This document shows, piece after piece, positions 25,868 to 34,325 of a stretch of 64,000 bases of DNA. Positions within the stretch are counted from its first letter, which is position 1. Every line of letters starts with the position of its first letter. The stretch covers positions 2,108,001 through 2,172,000 of the forward strand of contig JACKHM010000002.1 in the NCBI GenBank assembly GCA_020638995.1, given 5' to 3'. The notes beneath the pieces were generated by a model. The model did not search any database, was not told the DNA's origin, and saw only the letters and a program-made list of their open reading frames with translations. This DNA is from Planctomycetaceae bacterium (GTDB lineage Bacteria; Planctomycetota; Planctomycetia; Pirellulales; Pirellulaceae). A program made the position numbers and the translations under genes.

Positions 25868-26980
25868 TTATCTTAAGTCATCCGCCTGCGCGTTGTGTGC
25901 ATCTTGCTGCCATTTCCCCGTCCCATCTCGATTCAAGTACGTCACTAGCGTCTTTTGTGATCTCTCTTCCGCTTCGACAATTAACCAAAGTGTGCTTAGC
26001 GAATCGTGTCCACGTAGCGGCGCTAAGTCGGCTTCCACGATGGACGAATTGGCAAACATTAAGGACGTCAGCTCCTTCAACTGACTGACCGCTGTAACCG
26101 TCAGCGGACCAGCATTCGGTGCCAGCTGGAGCGTCTGAGCTTTAGGCCACTTTGGAACACAGCCGGCCCAGTCTTCGTCAGTAATACCTTCGCTACCGGC
26201 GCCTACAGACAAGGATCGCAACTCATTGAATGACTGAAGTAGCACTAAGGTATCGGGTGTAACCTGAGCCTGCGGAAAGGAGAAATCGAGTGGACTAACA
26301 ACCAACTTGCGCAGGTTACGAATGCAGTCTTGCAACTGATCAGACGGGATCGAACCAACGACTGTAATCGAAAATGGATGCCTCATCCCATTCGTGTACG
26401 GAGTCCCTTCGATTTCGCACGGTAAGTTCGCAACGTACAACCAGTCGATCGGCTCAACGCCCCACCCGCTGCCAAAGGTTACGCTCCTGTAGAAGCCGTT
26501 ATTATCCCTACTGACTCTAACGCCTGGCTTAGCCCGCAAGTATGCAGCGGCCGCGTCTGATGTAACGTCTAGCATCCGCACATGCCTCGAGAATGGAACT
26601 CTCGCCTTGGGGCCTAACGGTACATCTTCACCGGACATACTGCGGGGATCCCGTGCCAGTGTGACGAACTCTTCAATCGCTACCGCGCACTGCTGATCCG
26701 TCCACGCCCGTCGGTCCCATTCACTGAGAATTCGGAGCGTTGCGTTAACTACAATCTCGCGTGGCTCAGTTAGCCGACATGTCGCGCGGACAATCGCATA
26801 GGCTGCATCTGCTTTCAACTCGATCAAACCTCGTTCTGCCGCAAGCCGAGTGACCGGATCTGGGCCGTAGAGTCGCTTCACTAATTCAGTCGCTGACGGT
26901 CCATCTGCCTCCACAGTTGAATCAAACTGAAGGAACCACATGGTCAGTAGCAGGCTAGCACAATGGCAACTACTCTTCAT
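25868..26980 (-). CDS. secreted protein with HEAT-like N-terminus and LRR-like C-terminus
   Basis: A 370-residue exported protein that I cannot assign to a named family. After a signal peptide (CHCASLLLTMWFLQFDSTVEADG) residues about 30-120 are helical and look like one or two HEAT-type repeats (AAERGLIELKADAAYAIVRATCRL). Residues about 240-350 have leucine-rich spacing (FNELRSLSVGAGSEGITDEDW, KAQTLQLAPNAGPLTVTAVSQLKELTSLMF, SLSTLWLIVE). The combination is common in planctomycete exported proteins of unknown role. It lies 21 bp after the LEPR/PKD protein on the same strand and is probably co-transcribed with it. Confidence 0.72.
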   Translation of the reverse strand: MKSSCHCASLLLTMWFLQFDSTVEADGPSATELVKRLYGPDPVTRLAAERGLIELKADAAYAIVRATCRLTEPREIVVNATLRILSEWDRRAWTDQQCAVAIEEFVTLARDPRSMSGEDVPLGPKARVPFSRHVRMLDVTSDAAAAYLRAKPGVRVSRDNNGFYRSVTFGSGWGVEPIDWLYVANLPCEIEGTPYTNGMRHPFSITVVGSIPSDQLQDCIRNLRKLVVSPLDFSFPQAQVTPDTLVLLQSFNELRSLSVGAGSEGITDEDWAGCVPKWPKAQTLQLAPNAGPLTVTAVSQLKELTSLMFANSSIVEADLAPLRGHDSLSTLWLIVEAEERSQKTLVTYLNRDGTGKWQQDAHNAQADDLR

Positions 26981-27001
26981 TGCTGACTCCTTATTTATCG
27001 A

Positions 27002-29191
27002 TCACGTAGAAATGACGACCGGTTGCTCAACTCCATCTTCACATTTGATTGCGACGGGCTCCAGACTGAAAATAGCGGCATTTTGGACTTGAACGCTCAC
27101 CTGGGTTCCGAGCACGTTGATGTTAAGGCCTCCTGATAATTTCACATTCATGATCGCGGTATATCGCTCGCTCACACCTGGCAATTCACTCGGCTCATTG
27201 TTGCCTTCATTCGTCCGCACTGTCCCAACGAACTGTCCACCCGGGTTCTCATACGCAATAGAGAGTGAAACGGTTCCGCCTATCGAAGGAGGGCTGGGCC
27301 CAAGTACAGGTGCACCTTTCATGTTGCATCCCATTAGAATAGGGTCTTGCAAAAATCCACCGAAAGTAGGTAACAGCATATCCACCATTTGATTGACGTA
27401 CCCTTTGTAAAACGCGACCACGCCATCAATGACCCCCTCTACGGTAACACCCGCCCAATTACCTAGGGAACCCTTAAGTCCTTGAACGAGTTCACCGATC
27501 GCACCAAAGCCTAGTAATCCCTGAACTGCGCCTTGAACTTCGTTATTGAACTCCCCCTCATTTCCGAATGCTGGCTTGTTCAGATCGGGGTTAACATTGG
27601 CAAGGTTCTTCAAGCTTGCGCCAAGGTCATCTAGCGCGCCGGTGATCTTATCTCCGAGTCCCATGTCGACGTTCCACTTAACATATTTGTCATGCGACTT
27701 CGTACCTGTTACGGTCACCGTAACCTTGGCCTTTTCCGATTGGCCCGTGTCATCATCACCAACACGGTAGTTAAACGACTCGACAACCGTGTGACCCTGA
27801 TACAATTTAGTTTCCAAATCACCGGGATAGTACTTCAATTCTCCGTCATAAAGACCTACGCTGCCCCAATGAACATTCGCTTGATCGTAATCGACGACTT
27901 TTAGATTGCCTTGGTCCTCAGGACTTGGATCGGTTGCGCCACCGACACCATCGATCACCACTGAACTATCAGCATTGGTTGAGACGGATTTAGGCTGAGC
28001 CGTCGGTTTCACATTACTGATGGTCACCTTTGTTTCTTGTGGTTCGCGGACTCGTCCGCACTGATCGGTATACGTCCACGTTACCGTAAATTCATCGGAT
28101 GGCGTATCTACGGGCGCATCATCTGTCCACACATGAGTCGGTGTGTCGCCAGGATTGTAGACGCTTGAACTGCCATCACCCCAATCGACCTCCCACTTTC
28201 CTGGTGATTGTCCTCCGAGCGAGCCAAAAGTAACTGTCGAATTCTCGTTGTTACCCGATGGCGCGGACGATCCTGATGCCGACATCGATGCAGATCCGGT
28301 GGAGGTGAAAGTATACCCGACCGGCGAGCCACTTGCCGAACCGCTCGCTGAGCAGCTTGCTGATGCCGTCGCCGTCGAAGTTGACATCCCTGATCCGCTT
28401 CCAGAAGCATAAACCGTCGCGGTCGCTGTAGCGATGCCAGATGCACTTCCCGAAGCATAAGACGTCCCGGTAGCTGTCGCCATAGCGGAACCACTCGATG
28501 AAGCAATTGTTGTCCCTGTCGCGGTCGAGGTGGCTGAGCCGCTTGCGTAACCACTGCCGGGAGATTCGCCCTCGCCCCTCATCCACGCTGGCATCGACGA
28601 TGCCGATGCGTAGTTATCGCCGACGCGTGATTGCGGTAATTCTGCTCCGGTCACGTTGTAGCCTTGGCCGGAACCGGTGCCGACGCCTGCGCCCAGTTGG
28701 CTGATCGGCGAACTGAAGGAACGCGGCGGAGTGGAGAGTGGGGAAGATTGGGAGATGGGGAGATTGGGAGATGGGGTGGTGTGTTGGTTGCCCGCGAAGT
28801 AGCTGTCGATGATGGATGTGGCCAGCAGCGGAGCGGTGGTCGCGCCGGAGTTGATGGCGATATCGAAGTTGTCGTCCGGTTCTGATGGCTCGGAACCGTT
28901 GTCCGCAGATCCAAGATCCGTTGTCGGCAGGGCTAGTTCGCTTTGCAGAGATGAACCCACGATCGTCGTTTGCGTTAACGAGCCGACCGATTCTGATGCG
29001 GCTTCTTCGGGGATAAGCTCTTCGTGGGGAAGCAGATCGAGATTGGACACGATCGCTGCACCGGCCAGCAAGTCGAGAAACCCGCCGGGCAAGACACGGT
29101 TTTCCAATTGCTCGATGCCATTACGGATGAAGTTGCGATGGCTGCGGATTTGCTTGGATCGCTTGATCCGTCGGCGACGTCGCTTGCTCAT
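27002..29191 (-). CDS. large secreted protein with LEPR-like motif, Ser/Ala/Thr repeats and PKD-like domains
   Basis: A 729-residue exported protein. The N-terminus MSKRRRRRIKRSKQIRSH is highly basic and is followed by IEQLENRVLPGG, a variant of the LEPRxLL motif at the start of many planctomycete and verrucomicrobial surface proteins. Residues about 137-154 come from a translated G-rich minisatellite. Residues about 211-311 are a degenerate repeat of the form YASGSASGIATATAT, very low in charge. Next comes a PKD-like domain (WEVDWGDGSS near 320-410) and a cadherin-like region (VESFNYRVGDDDTGQSEKAKVTV, to about 520). The C-terminal part has no recognisable domain. I chose the ATG at 29191; the homology to the LEPR family begins there. 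The divergent neighbour is a damaged ECF sigma gene. Confidence 0.82.
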   Translation of the reverse strand: MSKRRRRRIKRSKQIRSHRNFIRNGIEQLENRVLPGGFLDLLAGAAIVSNLDLLPHEELIPEEAASESVGSLTQTTIVGSSLQSELALPTTDLGSADNGSEPSEPDDNFDIAINSGATTAPLLATSIIDSYFAGNQHTTPSPNLPISQSSPLSTPPRSFSSPISQLGAGVGTGSGQGYNVTGAELPQSRVGDNYASASSMPAWMRGEGESPGSGYASGSATSTATGTTIASSSGSAMATATGTSYASGSASGIATATATVYASGSGSGMSTSTATASASCSASGSASGSPVGYTFTSTGSASMSASGSSAPSGNNENSTVTFGSLGGQSPGKWEVDWGDGSSSVYNPGDTPTHVWTDDAPVDTPSDEFTVTWTYTDQCGRVREPQETKVTISNVKPTAQPKSVSTNADSSVVIDGVGGATDPSPEDQGNLKVVDYDQANVHWGSVGLYDGELKYYPGDLETKLYQGHTVVESFNYRVGDDDTGQSEKAKVTVTVTGTKSHDKYVKWNVDMGLGDKITGALDDLGASLKNLANVNPDLNKPAFGNEGEFNNEVQGAVQGLLGFGAIGELVQGLKGSLGNWAGVTVEGVIDGVVAFYKGYVNQMVDMLLPTFGGFLQDPILMGCNMKGAPVLGPSPPSIGGTVSLSIAYENPGGQFVGTVRTNEGNNEPSELPGVSERYTAIMNVKLSGGLNINVLGTQVSVQVQNAAIFSLEPVAIKCEDGVEQPVVIST
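28260..28560. repeat. degenerate Ser/Ala/Thr/Gly tandem repeats within the LEPR gene
   Basis: About seven imperfect units of 13-16 codons, built on variants of ASGSASG followed by ATATAT or STSTAT, run through this stretch. The DNA is similarly repetitive in the GATGCCG and GAAGCATA pieces, so the protein repeat comes from local duplication rather than convergence. Confidence 0.7.
28731..28782. repeat. G-rich minisatellite inside coding sequence
   Basis: The plus strand carries repeats of GGGAGATT and GGGAGATGGGG within about 50 bases. On the minus strand it is read as TTPSPNLPISQSSPLSTPP, so a simple-sequence repeat forms a Pro/Ser-rich linker. G-tracts of three and four could form a quadruplex on the plus strand. 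Confidence 0.72.
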
Positions 29192-29406
29192 ATCGTGGCT
29201 CCAGATCGGGAGGAGGTGATTCAGTGAGGCCCCGCCATGGGTATCGGAACGGGGCTTCTCTACTGATTCCTTACGCGCGAGAGCATCGATTTGAACATCG
29301 AAGCAAAACATTTTTTAAAAAAAGTTCGCAGTGGCTGGAAAAGTCGCTTATGGCCCGCTACAACCATGGAAGTCTTATCGTGAGGGGCAGCATTCGCGAG
29401 GGTAGA

Positions 29407-29977
29407 ATGGCAACAGAGAATTCATTCCGGCTGCTATGGGACCGTGCCCGGAGCGGCGACCGGGACGCACAAGCTGAATTGTATCTCGAATTTGGACCGC
29501 ATCTGCGACGCATCATTCGTCTGAAGTTGCGTGATCTGAAGCTGGAATGGGCGGTCGAACCGGATGATATCTTCGATTCGTTCTTCATCCGAATTTGTAG
29601 GTGGCCGCACAAAGACCACGATCCGCGATGCGTTGCATTTCACGAACTACTGCGAACAAGCACTGCGTAACAAGTGCATCACGGTGCTGCGCCGGACCAT
29701 CCCGCAACTCGCCGGGCCAGCCGACGATGTTCCGCGAGAAGTCTTTGAAGCTCATGCTGATGAGACGCTTGACCGGATGGAATGGTCCGAGCAACTCGCC
29801 GATGCCTACTCAGGACTTACCCATCGCGAACGCGTCGTCTGTTGGCTGGTCTTGGGAGGCCACACGTGGGATGAGATCAGCGAACGATTAAACACGTCGA
29901 CCGACGCCGCTCGAATGATGCACCGCCGCGCCGAGCAACGAGTTCGCAGTCAAATGCTCTCGCTGGGGGCAAAGTAG
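29407..29977 (+). pseudogene. ECF sigma factor gene split by a frameshift
   Basis: The reading frame beginning at ATG 29407 (with GAGGG upstream) encodes a good sigma-70 region 2: FRLLWDRARSGDRDAQAELYLEFGPHLRRII then VEPDDIFDSFFIRI. It runs out of frame at about 29600-29640 and ends at a stop at 29670. From about 29610 the +1-shifted frame continues with EQALRNKCITVLRRT and the region 4 sequence LTHRERVVCWLVLGGHTWDEISERLNTSTDAARMMHRRAEQRV, ending at 29977. The parts match one protein of about 190 residues of the planctomycete ECF type. This could be a real mutation, an assembly error or a programmed frameshift; no slippery site is obvious. It is divergent from the LEPR/PKD gene, and no anti-sigma gene is adjacent. 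Confidence 0.78.
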
Positions 29978-30204
29978 CCATCGCGTTCCACCGTGATGAG
30001 CTTTCTTGCACGACCCTCACTCCGCCAACCACTCTCCGCAACTCGTTCAACCTCCGCGGTCGCTGCATTCGTTTCGGACTCGTTCGGATGGCCTGAACCG
30101 AGCAGCGATTCGCCGTCCAACGCATCGGGCTCGTCACGACGGAGCGTGTCGGCCACATTTTACGTGCTGGATGAAACACTCCAGCGCACCAACATCCGAC
30201 TGCT

Positions 30205-32145
30205 CTATGGTCTCAGATGTTGCTTCAGAAACATCACTTGCACGGCGCGAACGTAATCGGCATTGTCCTTCTTGCCAAACCCATGGCCTTCATTATCCGC
30301 GTAGACTGTCCACACCGACCGCTTTTGTGATCGAACTTTGTCGGCAATCTGTTGGGCTTCACTGAACGGAACGCGAGGATCATTCACGCCGTGAGCCACC
30401 ATCAGAGCTGAGCGGATCTTGTCGGCGTTCGACGTCGGGTTGATGCGGTCGAAGACTTCACGCATTTTCGGATCACGCTCGTCGCCGTATTCGGCACGGC
30501 GAAGATCCTGGCGATAAGCGGCGGTGTTTTCCAGGAACGTCGTGAAGCTGGCGATACCGACAATGTCGATGCCCGCTTTGATGCGGTCACCGTAGTGAAT
30601 CAATGACGCGAGCACCATATAGCCGCCGTAAGACCCACCCACGACGGCAACTTCCGATGCGTCTAGTTCCGGTTGCGCGGCGATCCAATCGAGCAACGCA
30701 CCGATATCCTTAACGCTATCTTCTCGCAGTGCTCCGTTATCCAGTTTCAAATACGTCTTGCCATAACCTGCCGAACCCCGGACGTTCGGTGCAATCACGG
30801 CGAAGTCGAGGTCGTTCACGTAATACTGAGATGAACTAGAAAAGTACGGCTGATACTGACTCTCCGGGCCGCCGTGAATGCTAATCACGACTGGTGCTTT
30901 GCTGTCCGCTGACGCCCCGCGAGGCTTGTAGTAGTAAGCCGGGATCGTTCGCTCGTCGAAGGACTGAAACTGAATCCGCTGCGGTGTGACGAACTTGTCC
31001 GGGTCCAATCCGCCGACTTCGCTGAACGTCCAGCGTGTGAGATGCTCGTCGTCCAGCGACAACGAGTAGGCGTCGGAAGGAGCATCCGGCCGCGACAATG
31101 TAAAGCCGAGTTGCTTTCCATCGGGCGAGAACTCGATGTTGGAGAGTATTCCGAGCGGAAGCTCCAGTGGCCGAGGTGTATCGCCGTCGAGCAAATAGAG
31201 ACGACTCGCTCCATCCTCGTTCACGGCAAATGCGACCTGCCCGCTTTCGGGATGCACTTCCAATTCACTGACGTCCCAGTTGATCGACTCGGTTAACCAA
31301 TGGTATTCCTTGGCTGCGATGTCGTAGCGGGCCAAACGGTTGTACTCGCCGTGTGCGTCCGTCGTGATATAAATCGATTTGGAGTCTGCCGAAAACCGCA
31401 AGTTCCCAATCGCGGCTGTTATGCCATCGGGCAGCGTCAAATCGGTTCGCTTACGAGTCTTGACATCCAACAGCGCAAAGTACGACTCGTTGATGGAAAC
31501 GTATCGTCCCAACAACAGCGTGCTCGCATCGTTCGACCAGTCCGCCGCGTACCAGTATTCGCCATCGGTCTGAAAGACGATCTCCATCGAGTCAGGTTTT
31601 CGGGGATCGGCAATATAAAGGTCGGTGTCTCGTCCATTTCGCCTATTGCTGGAAATCACGACTTGTTGACCATCATCTCGGATCGCACCCAAGGAGTTTC
31701 TAGACACGCCGTCGGTCAATAACGTGCTCGTAAACGAACCACGATCTAACAGATACACTTGATAGTTTTCGTTGCCTCCAACGCTCATCGACAACAGCAT
31801 CGAGCCATCCTTGGCCTGGGGAATGAAGCCGCCGCGAACCGGCTCCTCGAAGAAAGTAACCTGCTCGCGCCGTCCGCCGGGCGTATAAACTCGATGCAAC
31901 TGTGACGAGTTGCCAAATCGTGTCGAGACGAGAATGCCGTTGCCATCCGGCGACCACCCTTGCATATCCGCACTGCGAATGTTGGTGTACTGATTCAGCC
32001 GCTCAAAGAGCTCTTCCGGAACGACAGGCACTTCCTCCGTCGCAATCGCGGCGGGCCGACGAGGATCGGTCTCTTCTTCCGCCGGAGTAAGCGCTGGCAA
32101 CATCATGAAAAACAGGATGGCGGAGAGTGGGAGCGTGCGATGCAT
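30205..32145 (-). CDS. S9-family peptidase (prolyl oligopeptidase/DPP-IV-like)
   Basis: A 646-residue exported serine peptidase. The ATG at 32145 follows AAGGTACGAAT and gives a signal peptide (RTLPLSAILFFMMLPALTPAEE). The N-terminal half is a PD40 propeller (MQGWSPDGNGILVSTRF, LRFSADSKSIYITTD, FSPDGKQLGFTLSR). The C-terminal alpha/beta-hydrolase has VVGGSYGGYMVLA with the nucleophilic Ser, NDPRVPFSEAQQ with the Asp and DNEGHGFGKK with the His, the full S9 triad. The family cleaves peptides after proline or hydrophobic residues; it could process peptides in the periplasm. It is a single-gene unit. Confidence 0.94.
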   Translation of the reverse strand: MHRTLPLSAILFFMMLPALTPAEEETDPRRPAAIATEEVPVVPEELFERLNQYTNIRSADMQGWSPDGNGILVSTRFGNSSQLHRVYTPGGRREQVTFFEEPVRGGFIPQAKDGSMLLSMSVGGNENYQVYLLDRGSFTSTLLTDGVSRNSLGAIRDDGQQVVISSNRRNGRDTDLYIADPRKPDSMEIVFQTDGEYWYAADWSNDASTLLLGRYVSINESYFALLDVKTRKRTDLTLPDGITAAIGNLRFSADSKSIYITTDAHGEYNRLARYDIAAKEYHWLTESINWDVSELEVHPESGQVAFAVNEDGASRLYLLDGDTPRPLELPLGILSNIEFSPDGKQLGFTLSRPDAPSDAYSLSLDDEHLTRWTFSEVGGLDPDKFVTPQRIQFQSFDERTIPAYYYKPRGASADSKAPVVISIHGGPESQYQPYFSSSSQYYVNDLDFAVIAPNVRGSAGYGKTYLKLDNGALREDSVKDIGALLDWIAAQPELDASEVAVVGGSYGGYMVLASLIHYGDRIKAGIDIVGIASFTTFLENTAAYRQDLRRAEYGDERDPKMREVFDRINPTSNADKIRSALMVAHGVNDPRVPFSEAQQIADKVRSQKRSVWTVYADNEGHGFGKKDNADYVRAVQVMFLKQHLRP

Positions 32146-32325
32146 ATTCGTACCTTGTGAAGCTCTTGTGATCCTGATTTTAATACTGAAGCAATGCGGA
32201 AGGGGAGGAATACTAATCGCCACTGATGCCCACTGACAAAGCGTGGCCCGGCAACCTCATCTTCATTAGCGTCGATTAGCGTTAATCACTGTTCCCTCTC
32301 GAAGATCCTCTGCAACTTGAAGCGA

Positions 32326-33705
32326 TTACTCATCGAGTATTGGCGGACGATCGTTAAACCCAATTCGTTCTTCACACCAACCGGCCGCTTGCAGCAGTTT
32401 CGCTTCACCGCCGCGCGGACCAACCAGTTGCAACCCACAGGGCATTCCGTCGCTGGCGATGCCGCAAGGGATGGTGATCGTCGGAACACCGGCGTAACTC
32501 CACGGCGAATTGAACTTTGGGTCGCCCGTGGTCTCGCACGTCGGAGCGGTTGTGTGAGTAGACGGCATCACGGCAATCAACTCGTCGGCGAGCATTGCGT
32601 CGACGTCCGCCTGAAACTGCTGTTGATGTTCACGTGCAGCGAGGTAGTCTTTGCGAGATGTCGCGAATCCGTCATCGATCAGCTTCGAGATGTTAGGAGC
32701 GTATTCGGCACGGTGCGCTTCGTAGTCTCGCTTGTGATATTCGGCCGCTTCATGCGCCATGATGCGGTAATGGTTCAAATGAACTTCGGCGAACGAAGCT
32801 GGCAAATTGAGCGAGCATTCTTCACTCCAAGCATCTTGTATTTTCTTCAAAGAAGACCGCGTGATCGATTGAACATCAGGCGACGCTTGCTCCATGAAGT
32901 ACTGCTCGATGAGGTAAAATCGTCGCGGCGGCGGCTCGGATCCCAAGTGCTCGATGCCAAACGGATCGACCGGCCGCATACCAAAAGTCTCGACAACGGA
33001 TGTCCCCTGCCACGCAAGGACCAAGCGCTGAATGGTCGCATAGACCGCCCACAGATCCCGAACACTTCGTGCGATCGGACCGGGATGGTCCAGATGCTCA
33101 CTGAGCGGGACGACGCCCTCGAGCGAGACTCTGCCGAACGTCGGCTTCAGCCCTGCCACGCCGCAATAACTCGCAGGGCGAATGATTGAGCCGCCCGTCT
33201 GCGAGCCGATAGCGGCCATGCACATCTCTGTCGCCACAGCTGCCGCACTGCCGCTGCTCGAACCGCCTGGGGTGCGAGCCAGGTTGTTCCAAGGGTTTCG
33301 TGTCGGAGGCGGATCGAAACTGGCGAACTGCGTCGTAACCGTCTTGCCCAGGATGATTGCGTCGGCACTTCGCAGAGACCTTACGAGTGTCGCATCCTCC
33401 GTCGCGACGTGATTTTCACGCAGCGGCGAACCCGCCTTCGTCGGCCAACCAGCAACATCGATGATATCTTTGATTCCGATGGGAATTCCGGCGAGTGGCG
33501 GCAGCTCAGAGCCGCGATCCAGCATTTCTTGTTGCCGAGTCGCTTGCTCCCGGGCTCCATCGGCATCGACGAGAATCCAGGCATGGATGCGGCTGTCGAA
33601 CTGTTCGATCCGCGCCAAACAGTACTCGACCAGATCTATCGGGCTGATTTCACGGGCCCTGATCTGCTCTGCGGCTTTCGCGATCGTAGGAAGCGACGAT
33701 ATCAT
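32326..33705 (-). CDS. amidase-signature enzyme
   Basis: A 459-residue amidase of the GatA/fatty-acid-amide-hydrolase superfamily. The Ser-cisSer-Lys triad is visible: Lys in IPIGIKDIIDVAGW, the first Ser region GGSSSGSAAAVA and the nucleophilic Ser in GSQTGGSIIRPASYCG. GLKPTFGRVS closes the signature. GatB and GatC are not nearby and several plain amidases look alike, so a role in Gln-tRNA formation is less likely than hydrolysis of an amide metabolite. Starts at 33705 with MISSLPTIAKAAEQIRAREI, typical of the family. Confidence 0.92.
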   Translation of the reverse strand: MISSLPTIAKAAEQIRAREISPIDLVEYCLARIEQFDSRIHAWILVDADGAREQATRQQEMLDRGSELPPLAGIPIGIKDIIDVAGWPTKAGSPLRENHVATEDATLVRSLRSADAIILGKTVTTQFASFDPPPTRNPWNNLARTPGGSSSGSAAAVATEMCMAAIGSQTGGSIIRPASYCGVAGLKPTFGRVSLEGVVPLSEHLDHPGPIARSVRDLWAVYATIQRLVLAWQGTSVVETFGMRPVDPFGIEHLGSEPPPRRFYLIEQYFMEQASPDVQSITRSSLKKIQDAWSEECSLNLPASFAEVHLNHYRIMAHEAAEYHKRDYEAHRAEYAPNISKLIDDGFATSRKDYLAAREHQQQFQADVDAMLADELIAVMPSTHTTAPTCETTGDPKFNSPWSYAGVPTITIPCGIASDGMPCGLQLVGPRGGEAKLLQAAGWCEERIGFNDRPPILDE

Positions 33706-33810
33706 GGGAATAGCTTATCGTTTTCCACGTCGCACGAACACTTGGTCTATGGCAGTTGATGCATCGCCGGCGCCAACATTGGTGACATCTGGCCACTGAA
33801 ATCTCCCTAA

Positions 33811-34314
33811 ATGTCAAACACGAAACAATTTCAACAAGAACTTGTAGCCGCAACGGCCTACATCGCGCCTGGTGCCATCGTGCTCGGAGACGTCACCATT
33901 GGACCGGAAGCGAGTATCTGGTTCAACGCGGTGGTTCGCGGTGATACGGAATCAATTCGGATAGGTGCGCGGACAAACATCCAGGACCTCTGTGTGCTGC
34001 ACGCCGACCCAGGGTATCCATGTATATTAGGTGACCGCGTAACGGTGGGGCACGCAGCGATCGTCCATGGCGCGATCGTCGACGACGATTGTATGATCGG
34101 AATGCGTGCGGTGGTGATGAATGGTGCCAGAATCGGCAAAGGGAGTCTCGTCGCAGTCGGGGCGGTAGTCACTGAGGGAACCGAGATACCTCCGGGTTCG
34201 GTCGTGATGGGCGTACCGGGTAAGATTCGACGCGATGTGACGATGGCTGATCGAGAGCGGATGGCTCATGCGGCAACCCATTATGTGGAACAGGCAAAGA
34301 CATTTCGGGACTAG
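33811..34314 (+). CDS. gamma-carbonic anhydrase-like hexapeptide-repeat protein
   Basis: A 167-residue left-handed beta-helix protein. The three metal histidines of the gamma class are in place: His64 (VLHADPG), His81 (TVGHAAIVHG) and His86. The hexapeptide pattern (YIAPGAIVLGDVTIGPEASIW, AIVDDDCMIGMRAVVMNGARIG) is unbroken and a C-terminal helix follows. Members are trimeric zinc or iron enzymes; many YrdA-like ones show weak or no carbonic anhydrase activity, so the reaction is uncertain. It ends at 34314, 11 bp before the OLD-like ATPase start, so the two are probably co-transcribed. Confidence 0.92.
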   Translation: MSNTKQFQQELVAATAYIAPGAIVLGDVTIGPEASIWFNAVVRGDTESIRIGARTNIQDLCVLHADPGYPCILGDRVTVGHAAIVHGAIVDDDCMIGMRAVVMNGARIGKGSLVAVGAVVTEGTEIPPGSVVMGVPGKIRRDVTMADRERMAHAATHYVEQAKTFRD

Positions 34315-34325
34315 TGGAAATAGTC

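Noticed and set aside
29978..30204. Frames on both strands in the gap between the sigma gene and the S9 peptidase
   Set aside because: No family, no ribosome-binding site and low-complexity Ser/Arg content.
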